A DNA stretch of 64,000 bases from an uncultured Rubripirellula sp. (GTDB taxonomy: Bacteria > Planctomycetota > Planctomycetia > Pirellulales > Pirellulaceae), in NCBI GenBank assembly GCA_938045805.1, contig CALIBL010000001.1, forward strand, positions 92,966 through 156,965. The letters are read 5' to 3'. Made by a program: the position numbers and the translations under genes. The notes beneath the pieces were generated by a model that made no database searches, was not told where the DNA came from, and worked only from the letters and a program-made list of their open reading frames with translations. Shown in pieces: positions 8,957 to 16,799 of this stretch (positions are counted from its first letter, which is position 1; each line of letters begins with the position of its first letter).

Positions 8957-9762
8957 ACGACTCTTCGCAGTATGCATCTTCGATCTCATGTCGCGATCTC
9001 ACGGTATGCTTTCGCGGTGGTTTTGAGGCGTTAAAAAGCGTGTCGCTCGAGATACCGGCCGGTGAGATACTTTCTTTGGTCGGTCCAAGCGGATGTGGTA
9101 AGACCACACTACTTCGTGTTCTTGCTGACTTGCATAAGCCCACTACGGGCAGCGTCATTGTGAATCCCGCGATACGAGGTGACCTCGGCCAGATTGCATT
9201 TGTTTTTCAGCAACCAACGCTGCTTCCGTGGCGTACCGCCCTGCAAAACGTGGTGTTACCGCTAGAGCTACTGCGACACTCTAGATCGCTAAATGAGTCG
9301 CCCCAGATCAACGCAAAGACGCGTCGCCAGTGTGAAGAGATTGCGGTGGAGATGATGTGTCAGGTTGGCTTGGGGGATGCTCTGCGGCTCTACCCGCGTC
9401 AGTTGTCCGGCGGGATGAAAATGAGGGTCTCAATTGCTAGGGCTTTGGTGACCCAGCCAAAGGTTTTGTTGTTGGATGAGCCGTTTGCAGCATTGGATGA
9501 GATTCTCAGGAATCAACTTGGTGAACTTTTGCTTGAACGATGGGAGCAGCAACGGTTCACCGCTGTCATGGTGACTCATAATATTTCAGAGTCCGTCTTG
9601 CTTTCTCACCGGATTGCGTCAATCCAAAATGGGAAAATCAAAGAATTGATTGACAACCGGCTGCCTTGGCCGCGTTTGGAAAATGTGCGAGGCACTCCAG
9701 AATTTGGTGACCTGTATCGACGCGTTAGTCTCTCTCTTCATGACGCTCCAAAAGAAGGTTAA
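8953..9762 (+). CDS. ABC transporter ATP-binding protein, nitrate/sulfonate/pyrimidine-precursor type
   Basis: A TTG start overlapping the previous stop (TTGA) gives 269 residues. It contains Walker A GPSGCGKTT, Q-loop FVFQQPTLLPW, signature LSGGMKMR, Walker B VLLLDEP and H-loop VTHN. The LLPW after the Q-loop and the overall shape match the TauB/SsuB/ThiZ group that energises importers for sulfonates, nitrate or HMP-type pyrimidines. It forms a three-gene unit with the permease and binding protein that follow. The overlap with the secretion gene upstream suggests a shared transcript. Confidence 0.88.
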   Translation: MNDSSQYASSISCRDLTVCFRGGFEALKSVSLEIPAGEILSLVGPSGCGKTTLLRVLADLHKPTTGSVIVNPAIRGDLGQIAFVFQQPTLLPWRTALQNVVLPLELLRHSRSLNESPQINAKTRRQCEEIAVEMMCQVGLGDALRLYPRQLSGGMKMRVSIARALVTQPKVLLLDEPFAALDEILRNQLGELLLERWEQQRFTAVMVTHNISESVLLSHRIASIQNGKIKELIDNRLPWPRLENVRGTPEFGDLYRRVSLSLHDAPKEG

Positions 9763-9768
9763 TCAACT

Positions 9769-10557
9769 GTGGTTTCGTCATCAGATCGAAAAGATTGGGC
9801 GCTGAGTTTCTTGCTTGTTGTCAGCGTAGCTATTTTGGGCTTGCTTACCTGGTGGTTTATTGTGTGGCACTTCGAGTTGCCGCCAGCTCTGCTTCCGTCA
9901 CCGCGTCAGTGTTGGGACGCTGGTCTTGAAAATCGGCAGGTTTTATTTGATGCTGTTTTCAAATCGACAGGTTTAGCTTCGGTTGCGGGTCTAGCAACCT
10001 CGATCTTTCTCGGGTCTTTGCTCGCCATGATTTTCAGCCAGTCCAAGAAATTGCGACTTGCTTTCTTCCCCTATATTATTCTTTTGCAAACCGTGCCGAT
10101 CGTGGCTATCGCTCCGCTGTTGATCATTTGGAGCGGCTACACATTTCGTACAGTCGTCATCGTAACGGTGATTGTAAGCCTGTTTCCGATCGTTAACAGC
10201 GTTACCACGGGGTTGCTGTCCATTGATAAGGATGAGTTAGACCTGTTTCGCGTGTACCGAGCGGGGAGATTCAAAACGCTGCGTTCGTTGCAGATCCCGT
10301 CGGCGGTTCAATATCTGGTGGTGGGGACAAAGACCAGTGCAGCCCTCGCGGTGATTGGCGCAATCGTTGCAGAGTTTTTTGTCGGTGATGCGACTAACTT
10401 CACGGGGCTTGGTACATTGATGACAGGTTGGCAGGCCTTGGCAAAGACAGACGCTTTGATTGCTGCTCTTTTCTGTTCGGCTTTTTTGGGACTTTTTCTA
10501 TTTGGATTTGTTCATCTGATATCGGTTACGATTTTGAGACGCTGGGTGGTGTCTTGA
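9769..10557 (+). CDS. ABC transporter permease, TauC/SsuC/ThiX type
   Basis: A GTG start 6 bases after the ATPase stop gives 262 residues with about six membrane segments, the first at about 12-32. The cytoplasmic EAA-type loop is seen at about residues 155-190 (DLFRVYRAGRFKTLRSLQIPSA), where the ATPase docks. It belongs with the ATPase before it and the binding lipoprotein after it. Substrate cannot be read from the permease; the binding protein suggests a pyrimidine-type compound. Confidence 0.87.
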   Translation: MVSSSDRKDWALSFLLVVSVAILGLLTWWFIVWHFELPPALLPSPRQCWDAGLENRQVLFDAVFKSTGLASVAGLATSIFLGSLLAMIFSQSKKLRLAFFPYIILLQTVPIVAIAPLLIIWSGYTFRTVVIVTVIVSLFPIVNSVTTGLLSIDKDELDLFRVYRAGRFKTLRSLQIPSAVQYLVVGTKTSAALAVIGAIVAEFFVGDATNFTGLGTLMTGWQALAKTDALIAALFCSAFLGLFLFGFVHLISVTILRRWVVS

Positions 10558-10694
10558 TTTCTACGGTCTGGTCGTGGCTTCGAAGAGTTCATCTGATTGG
10601 TGCTACGGATGATTTTTGCTCACGTAGCGAAATATACTGGTAAGGTAAATTGCTCCCAAAGCCGGACCTGTTCGAACACTACCCTGAAACACTT

Positions 10695-11774
10695 ATGTTC
10701 TCTCATACGGCCAATAGAATGTTGATGCTTAAGAATTTTGGTTTTGTCGCTTTAGCAATCCTGTGTGTTGGCTTTGTCGGGTGCAGTGAGGATACCGCTG
10801 TTTCGACTCAATCTGGATCCACTACTGGTCAAGACTCGGCCAGACCACCAAAGAAGGTTGCCGTGCAATTGAATTGGTACCCCGAGGCTGAGCATGGCGG
10901 GGTGTACCAAGCCAAACTCGAGGGGCTCTACGCACAGGTCGGTATGGATATTGAAATTCGGCCTGGGGGAAGATCGACACCTGTAGCTCCAGAGTTACAG
11001 CTTGACCGTGTTCAGTTTGCTTTTGCTAACGCAGATGATGTCGTGATCTATCGTCGCCAAGGCCTAGACGTGGTTGCTGTGGCCGCTGCAATGCAGGACA
11101 GTCCTCGCTGCATTCTGGTGCAAGAAGCGAGTGGCGTTGACTCGTTCGGCGGTTTAGCGGGTATGACACTGCAGAGACAAGCTGGGCGACCTTTTCTGGA
11201 CTTCATGAGGGGGCAAGGGATCTTGGATCAAGTGAAGGAAGTCCCTTATCAAGGCAGCGTGGCTTCACTTGTTGCTGACAAGGGGATTGCGATTCAGGCT
11301 TACTCTTTTGCTGAGCCGCTGCTCGCTGAGCAGCAGGGTGTTGCAGTGCGCCGCTTGATGCTCAGTGATCTCGGTTGGAACCCTTATGCGAGCGTGATCG
11401 TCACGACGGGGAAACTCATCAAGGAACAGCCTCAATTGGTTCGGGATTTCGTGCAAGCCTCTTGCGCAGGGTGGAGAAGCTATCTGACGAATCCCGAACT
11501 TGGTAATCAAGCGATCCTCGAGGCAAATGAGCATGGAATGACTGCCGAAGCCCTCGAATATGGAGTCAAAGAACTTCGACCGCTCGTAACGCCCGAAGGT
11601 GTTGCCATCGAGCAAGTCGGCAAAATGACGTTGGAGAGATGGGAGAATTTGATCCAGCAGATGGATGCAATTTCCCCCAGCGAGGCTGGTAAAGTGAAAG
11701 CTGAGGACTGTTTTGATTCCTCATTTTTACCCAGTGCTGACCAGCTAGATTCCGAAGACGATCAACAGGATTGA
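10695..11774 (+). CDS. NMT1/THI5-like ABC substrate-binding lipoprotein
   Basis: This is the periplasmic binding protein of the importer. From the ATG at 10695 it has 359 residues. A signal sequence ends at a lipobox-like FVGC (about residue 31), so it is probably a lipoprotein. The mature part begins KKVAVQLNWYPEAEHGGVYQA, a hallmark of the NMT1/THI5 family, which binds thiamine pyrimidine precursors such as formylaminopyrimidine in bacteria. Related proteins bind other heterocycles, so the exact substrate is open. A TTG at 10650 and an ATG at 10719 are alternative starts. No TPP riboswitch is apparent upstream; the ATPase gene abuts a secretion gene. Confidence 0.85.
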   Translation: MFSHTANRMLMLKNFGFVALAILCVGFVGCSEDTAVSTQSGSTTGQDSARPPKKVAVQLNWYPEAEHGGVYQAKLEGLYAQVGMDIEIRPGGRSTPVAPELQLDRVQFAFANADDVVIYRRQGLDVVAVAAAMQDSPRCILVQEASGVDSFGGLAGMTLQRQAGRPFLDFMRGQGILDQVKEVPYQGSVASLVADKGIAIQAYSFAEPLLAEQQGVAVRRLMLSDLGWNPYASVIVTTGKLIKEQPQLVRDFVQASCAGWRSYLTNPELGNQAILEANEHGMTAEALEYGVKELRPLVTPEGVAIEQVGKMTLERWENLIQQMDAISPSEAGKVKAEDCFDSSFLPSADQLDSEDDQQD

Positions 11775-11863
11775 GGGATTAAGATTCCCTGCTGTGGTCA
11801 GTTTCCTTACCCTCTCTGATCTCCCTGCATTCAGAATCTTGTCGTTTGGTAGAGTCAATGGTC

Positions 11864-12760
11864 TTATGCGACTCTAAGAGATCCTTGTGGTCCGATGTGA
11901 GTCCCCAGTACCGAGAACTCAAGTTGCTTCAACTCAATCACAACCGATGAGATAGATGGACGTTCGTAGGGATCAGATGCCAACATGGATTCAACAAGTG
12001 TGGCGACCGGTTCCAGCACAGTGTTGCTTGCGGGTTTTGTCGCAGTGAGCCACTGCCAAAGAACTTTCCCTAATGAATAAATGTCCATGGCTCCCATCGC
12101 AGCGAGATCACCAGTGAGTACTTCTGGTGATGCAAAGTTACGGTCGACACTTTCTAGATTCGATGAGACCGTGTGCATCTTTTGGACGCATCCCAAATTG
12201 ATGAGCATGGCATGGCCATTTGATCCAAGCATGATGTGGTGAGGTGTGATATTGCCGTGTATCCACCCCACCTGATGAATGGACTCGAGCGCCTCAGCGA
12301 TTTGGCGTGTCATCCAAAGAGCTACCAATAACGGTTTCGTTACGCCACAATGCAACTGTTGGTGCATGGACGTTGCCTCAAGGCGTGGCATCACAAGGTA
12401 GGGGGTGGCGGCGGTTGCCGACGCATCCACAGTTGTGATTAGGTTGGGATGCTTCACTTGATCGCTGATCGCGATTACTTGTGAAACGTGACGTTTAACT
12501 TTCCATGAATCAGAGCAAGTTGCAAAGGTTTTGATCGCATAATCCCACCTCGGGCTATTAATCGCATCGGCGGGCTGCCCCAAATGGATTGAGCAATGAT
12601 TACTGCTGTAGATGGCCTTCCCTACTCTCCAAATACCAAGGATGGAAGGCGTGTCCTTCGGAGCATGATTGAGCTGACTAACGTGATCATTTGAGGTGGA
12701 GTCGGTATCTTCGGAGACGTTGACGTGAACATCCGGCACGGTGCATTCCTTTGCTAGCAT
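11864..12760 (-). CDS. Protein kinase-fold protein, probable pseudokinase
   Basis: The protein has 298 residues with a Hanks-type Ser/Thr kinase outline. The VAIK-like lysine (YAIK, Lys77), an APE-like motif (ASPEV, about 210-213), the DIYSLG Asp in helix F (226) and the YERPS Arg near the end are kept. The catalytic loop HRDxKxxN reads HGNITPHH (168-175), so the catalytic Asp is Asn. The DFG motif reads NLG (188-190). The Gly-rich loop is also degraded. Such a protein is unlikely to transfer phosphate by the normal mechanism and may act as a binding or regulatory module. There is no membrane segment. It is alone on its strand. Confidence 0.8.
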   Translation of the reverse strand: MLAKECTVPDVHVNVSEDTDSTSNDHVSQLNHAPKDTPSILGIWRVGKAIYSSNHCSIHLGQPADAINSPRWDYAIKTFATCSDSWKVKRHVSQVIAISDQVKHPNLITTVDASATAATPYLVMPRLEATSMHQQLHCGVTKPLLVALWMTRQIAEALESIHQVGWIHGNITPHHIMLGSNGHAMLINLGCVQKMHTVSSNLESVDRNFASPEVLTGDLAAMGAMDIYSLGKVLWQWLTATKPASNTVLEPVATLVESMLASDPYERPSISSVVIELKQLEFSVLGTHIGPQGSLRVA

Positions 12761-13180
12761 TTATTGATGGTTCCCGAGGAAGCGTCCATCAGCATCAGCA
12801 TCGTCCAATCCACGCTTTGCGACGAAATGATTAGTGATCACTCGATTTTGTCGCTGTATTTTGCCTATTTTTTCAGTTTGGCTCCTTCGCAGTATCCCTC
12901 AGCACGTTGTCCGAACACGTTAAGTCAATACGGACCGCAAAGGGGTAGAAGCTAATCCGAGTGAGTGTACCGGTGCTGGAGCATCATGATCCAAGCGTTT
13001 GGCGGCTTCGGTTACGCTGGGTGTTGTGCGGATTTCTTACTGCTTACCGTGGATTCCAATTAGCTACAATCATCGTTTCAATCTTGCACGGGGCAGTTTT
13101 GAGGTGGTGAAGCGGCTTGGATGGTGCCGAGAGGCTTTTTTCTTCGGGTGCTAACTTCTGGATAACTCGCTGGGATATTT
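12761..13180. other. Intergenic region upstream of the pseudokinase and the ABC-2 exporter
   Basis: This 420-base divergent spacer holds the start regions of both flanking units. A TACAAT at 13065-13070 on the + strand could be a -10 for the exporter operon, but its -35 partner (TTACCG at 13044, 15-base spacing) is poor. Nothing else stands out. Confidence 0.3.
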
Positions 13181-14164
13181 ATGTCGAATCCTCTCTCTCT
13201 GAGATCCAGTTTTCCAGCGATTGCGGTGCGAAATGTCAGGAAACGCTTCGGAGATCGCACCGTCTTGGACGGTGTAGGATTTGAATTAAAGCGAGGAGAA
13301 CTCCTAGGCCTCCTAGGGCCAAACGGTGCTGGGAAGACGACTCTGGTTCGTTGCCTTTCCGGGCGAATTCGAGCGGATGCGGGCGAGATCGAGTTGGACG
13401 GGCAAGTGATATCAGCTCAAGCGGGTGGTTCTGCAACTCTGGGAATTGTGCCCCAAGAACTCGCGATCTACCAAGATCTCTCCGCGTATCAAAATCTCTT
13501 CTATTTTGGCCGATTCCATGGGCTTCGGGGAAGCAAGTTAAAATCCCGCGTTGCTTGGGCGTTGGAATGGACCGGCCTTTGGGATCGGCGGTCACAACTC
13601 GTTCGATGTTTTTCCGGTGGCATGAAACGTCGAATCAATCTTGCTTGCGGGATCTTGCATCAGCCTCGTGTGCTCTTATTGGACGAACCGACAGTTGGCG
13701 TCGACCCACAAAGTCGTGATCGGATTTACACGATGATCGATTCGCTGAGTGCTGAAGGTTGCTCTATTTTGTTAACGACGCACCACATGGATGAGGCGGA
13801 AAGTCAATGCGATCGATTGGTGATTATGGATCAGGGGAAGATTGTTGCCGACGGTCGTATCGATGCCCTAATAGAAAAGACTATTGGTTCAACAAGGTTG
13901 GTAAGGCTGAGATTGCGGATGACCTCGGAAGCTTGTGATTTGGATGACCTCTTTTATGAATCGACGTGGAACATTGAGAGGTTCGATCGTTTCAAACAGG
14001 AGTCAATCGTGAAAATAAGAATGAACGATGTGGCAAAAAATTTATCGCCACTGCTGGAGCAAATAAAAGGTACCGGTGCGGTAATCGAGGACGTGGAAGT
14101 GCAGGCACCGTCTTTGCATGATGTCTTCATTGAATTGACGGGTGAACAGTTGCGAGATGATTAA
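13181..14164 (+). CDS. ABC-2 type transporter ATP-binding protein
   Basis: The protein has 327 residues with Walker A GPNGAGKTT, Q-loop VPQE, signature FSGGMKRR, Walker B VLLLDEP and the H-loop TTHHMDEAE typical of the CcmA/NodI/DrrA-like group. The last 90 residues form the extra C-terminal domain common in ABC-2 ATPases. It powers the exporter whose permease starts 36 bases downstream. Substrate (polysaccharide, lipid, drug or multi-drug) cannot be told. The start ATG follows a region without other in-frame starts of good quality. Confidence 0.9.
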   Translation: MSNPLSLRSSFPAIAVRNVRKRFGDRTVLDGVGFELKRGELLGLLGPNGAGKTTLVRCLSGRIRADAGEIELDGQVISAQAGGSATLGIVPQELAIYQDLSAYQNLFYFGRFHGLRGSKLKSRVAWALEWTGLWDRRSQLVRCFSGGMKRRINLACGILHQPRVLLLDEPTVGVDPQSRDRIYTMIDSLSAEGCSILLTTHHMDEAESQCDRLVIMDQGKIVADGRIDALIEKTIGSTRLVRLRLRMTSEACDLDDLFYESTWNIERFDRFKQESIVKIRMNDVAKNLSPLLEQIKGTGAVIEDVEVQAPSLHDVFIELTGEQLRDD

Positions 14165-14200
14165 TCTGGTCGCTGATAATTATCTCGCTGTTTCGCGGAG

Positions 14201-15586
14201 GTGGCGGAAGTGATTTGGAGTGTTTTCAAACTTAGCCTGCGTCAGTGGATTAACCGTCCATGGGAGGTGGCCTTAGCGTTTTTATTGCCCATTGTTTTCT
14301 TTACTATCTTTGCGTTGATTTTTGCTCGGGGAATTCAAAGTCAAACGAGTGAGCCTCTTAGCATCGCTGCCATTGATGACATCCAAGACGAATTCAGCAC
14401 GGAGTTGCTCAAAGCCTTGTTGAGCCGGACGGACTTTTCTTTTGTCGATCTCGCCGATTCGGAAAATCCCCTTCAAAGAGCTCGCGAACTGATTCGGTTG
14501 GGTGATTTGAAGGCTTGCTTGGTGATCAAAAAAACTTTAACTGTGGACGGTTCGCAGGCACTTGGCGCAAACGCCGGAACCATCGAAGTCTTAACTGATT
14601 ATTCTGATCAGCTAGCCGCCGGTTACGTGGAATCTGCAACTCGCGAGACGCTCATGCGTCTGTCCTTGCCGGAATCATCTGGAGCTCAGTCAGGGTTCTC
14701 GCATACTTCTGAGAATGTCGGCTCTGCGATTGAAGACCCTGATGATGTTGGAGCGTTTGCTGTCCATCAGGTTGAAGGTAACGAAGTTTCACTCGCTCCG
14801 GCAACACGCAACTCGAATTCTAGCGAAGCCTCTACCGGTGACGAGGTTCTGCACCGTATCTCTGATGTGGGGGTGTTCGAGGGCACGCCGGAGATGCACA
14901 AGCATGAATGGAAAACATCCTCGAGAGAAGCTGTTCCACGATTAGCGATAACAATGGTCGATATCCTAGGTGACGAGAAGGCCAATCCTTTGATCAGTAT
15001 GTATGCTGCTGGCATTGCAGTCATGTTTTTGCTTTTCAATGCAACATCGGGGAGTGGTGTTTTGATTGATGAACGGTCCAATCAAACACTCGATCGACTG
15101 CTTTCATCGCATCTGACAATGGATGAGCTGTTGCTCGGGAAATGGTTTTTTATGACAACTCTGGGGGCTTCTCAGGTGGCAGTCATGTTTTTATGGGCCA
15201 GTGTTGCCTTTTCGCTTAACTTAACTGAGCACATAGACGGTTTTTTCATGATGACGATCGCCACTTCACTTGCGGCCTCTGGTTTTGGGTTGTTCATGGC
15301 AACGCTCTGCAAAACTCGCGCTCAACTGAGTGGTTTTTCCACGGTGGTGGTGTTGACGATGAGCGCACTCGGTGGATCGATGGTTCCCAGATACTTGATG
15401 AGCGATTCCTTAAAGAACCTTGGTTTATTCACTTTCAATGCTTGGGCGATTGACGGTTTTGATAAGGTTTTTTGGCGTGAGTTGCCAGTTGCCGCACTAG
15501 CACCTCAGTTGGCGGTATTGTCTTTGAGTGGCGTCTTCTTTCTTTCGATTGCAAGATTGTTGGCCATCCGATGGGAGAACGGATAA
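14201..15586 (+). CDS. ABC-2 type transporter permease
   Basis: The protein has 461 residues from a GTG start; another GTG at 14210 is possible. The topology is that of ABC-2/YhgE-like permeases: one N-terminal membrane helix (about 20-44, FLLPIVFFTIFALIF), a large extracytoplasmic domain with a Ser/Glu-rich variable part (about 150-245), then five to six helices to the C-terminus. LIDERSNQTLDRLLSS before the third helix is the usual coupling segment. It forms an exporter with the ATPase gene just upstream. Confidence 0.87.
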   Translation: MAEVIWSVFKLSLRQWINRPWEVALAFLLPIVFFTIFALIFARGIQSQTSEPLSIAAIDDIQDEFSTELLKALLSRTDFSFVDLADSENPLQRARELIRLGDLKACLVIKKTLTVDGSQALGANAGTIEVLTDYSDQLAAGYVESATRETLMRLSLPESSGAQSGFSHTSENVGSAIEDPDDVGAFAVHQVEGNEVSLAPATRNSNSSEASTGDEVLHRISDVGVFEGTPEMHKHEWKTSSREAVPRLAITMVDILGDEKANPLISMYAAGIAVMFLLFNATSGSGVLIDERSNQTLDRLLSSHLTMDELLLGKWFFMTTLGASQVAVMFLWASVAFSLNLTEHIDGFFMMTIATSLAASGFGLFMATLCKTRAQLSGFSTVVVLTMSALGGSMVPRYLMSDSLKNLGLFTFNAWAIDGFDKVFWRELPVAALAPQLAVLSLSGVFFLSIARLLAIRWENG

Positions 15587-15859
15587 CTTAATGCTTTTCA
15601 TGTTCCAGTAAAATATTTCGGATCATTTTGTCATCTCGTTGATTGACGCATAGCGAATGGATTACTCTGTACGTCTGCCGTTTTGAGAACCAACAAAGTT
15701 AAAATCTCAATGCTTCGATGTTCAATGAGTTGAACCGCAGCAAATTAGTGCAAGTATGTCCCCTCTGTTGTTTTTCCGTTTAGCTCACCTTGTAAAACAC
15801 TGAAATATTCACTTGAGCAACTTGACCATTTCTTAGTTCTTGAAAGTAGGGATTTTCAT

Positions 15860-16705
15860 ATGGATTCTTGGCCGATCGGTGTGTTCGCTTCTGTAGATGC
15901 TGGCCTCGGCGTGGCGTGGGATGTAATCGCCGAATTAAAGCTCCCAACGATTCAATTGCACGCACCCCATGTAGACAAACGCAATCGGTCCAATGCGGAA
16001 TCATTCCGTTCACAGTTGGATCAAATGGGGGTTCAGTGCACAGCGGTTTTCGGCGGTTTCGAGGGCGAGAGTTACGCAGATATACCGACCGTGGTAGAGA
16101 CAGTCGGACTGGTTCCTTCGGCAAGTCGAGAATCACGATTGCAGGAGATGTTGGAGATCGCGGACTTTTCCAAATGGTTAGGATGTGACACGGTTGCTTT
16201 GCACCTCGGCTTTATTCCGCACAGCCCATCAATTGATGGTTATGCTGAGATCGTCGAAGTAACGCAGAAACTTTGTGATCACTGTGGAAATCAAGATCAG
16301 TATTTACATCTTGAAACTGGTCAGGAAACCGCTGAAGGATTGCTGGAATTCATTCAGCAGGTCGGTCGTAACAACCTCAAAATCAATTTTGATCCTGCCA
16401 ACATGATTCTCTATGGAACCGGTGAGCCAATTGAGGCCCTGAGGCAGGTTGGTCATCACGTTCGCAGCGTTCACTGCAAAGATGGAACTTGGAGTGACCA
16501 GCCTGGTGAGACGTGGGGCGCCGAGGTGCCGCTCGGTCAGGGTGATGTTGGCATGGAAAAATACTTACGCACTCTACACGAGATCGGTTACTCCGGACCA
16601 TTAACGATCGAGCGAGAAATACCACAAGACCCCGAGAGGCAAAAGGCAGAGATTGGGCAAGCGATTGACCTATTGACCGATTTGCGATCACAAATTCTGG
16701 GCTAG
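15860..16705 (+). CDS. Sugar phosphate isomerase/epimerase-like TIM barrel protein
   Basis: The protein has 281 residues of the xylose isomerase-like TIM barrel (AP endonuclease 2) superfamily. The metal-site residues appear in order: Glu in HLETGQE, Asp in NFDPANMILYG, His in VHCKDG and Glu in LTIERE. This superfamily includes sugar isomerases, epimerases, inosose dehydratases and hydroxypyruvate isomerase; planctomycetes carry many paralogues and the substrate cannot be assigned. No signal peptide is seen, so it is cytoplasmic. It is monocistronic and convergent with the TolC-like gene downstream. Confidence 0.82.
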   Translation: MDSWPIGVFASVDAGLGVAWDVIAELKLPTIQLHAPHVDKRNRSNAESFRSQLDQMGVQCTAVFGGFEGESYADIPTVVETVGLVPSASRESRLQEMLEIADFSKWLGCDTVALHLGFIPHSPSIDGYAEIVEVTQKLCDHCGNQDQYLHLETGQETAEGLLEFIQQVGRNNLKINFDPANMILYGTGEPIEALRQVGHHVRSVHCKDGTWSDQPGETWGAEVPLGQGDVGMEKYLRTLHEIGYSGPLTIEREIPQDPERQKAEIGQAIDLLTDLRSQILG

Positions 16706-16799
16706 AGGGCACCGGAGGTTTGGCGACTTAGTCCTTGAGGTGAGTGAGGTCGCACCTTAGTCAATCATCGATTTGTGTGAGCTTGATTCTTGGTTAAAT

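Noticed and set aside
8953..11774. TPP riboswitch for the NMT1-type importer
   Set aside because: The ATPase gene overlaps the preceding gene, leaving no leader space, and no thi-box-like sequence was seen before 8953.
16706..16799. Hairpin between the convergent sugar isomerase and TolC-like genes
   Set aside because: Only a 5-base AGGTG/CACCT pairing without a T tract was found; too weak to call a terminator.
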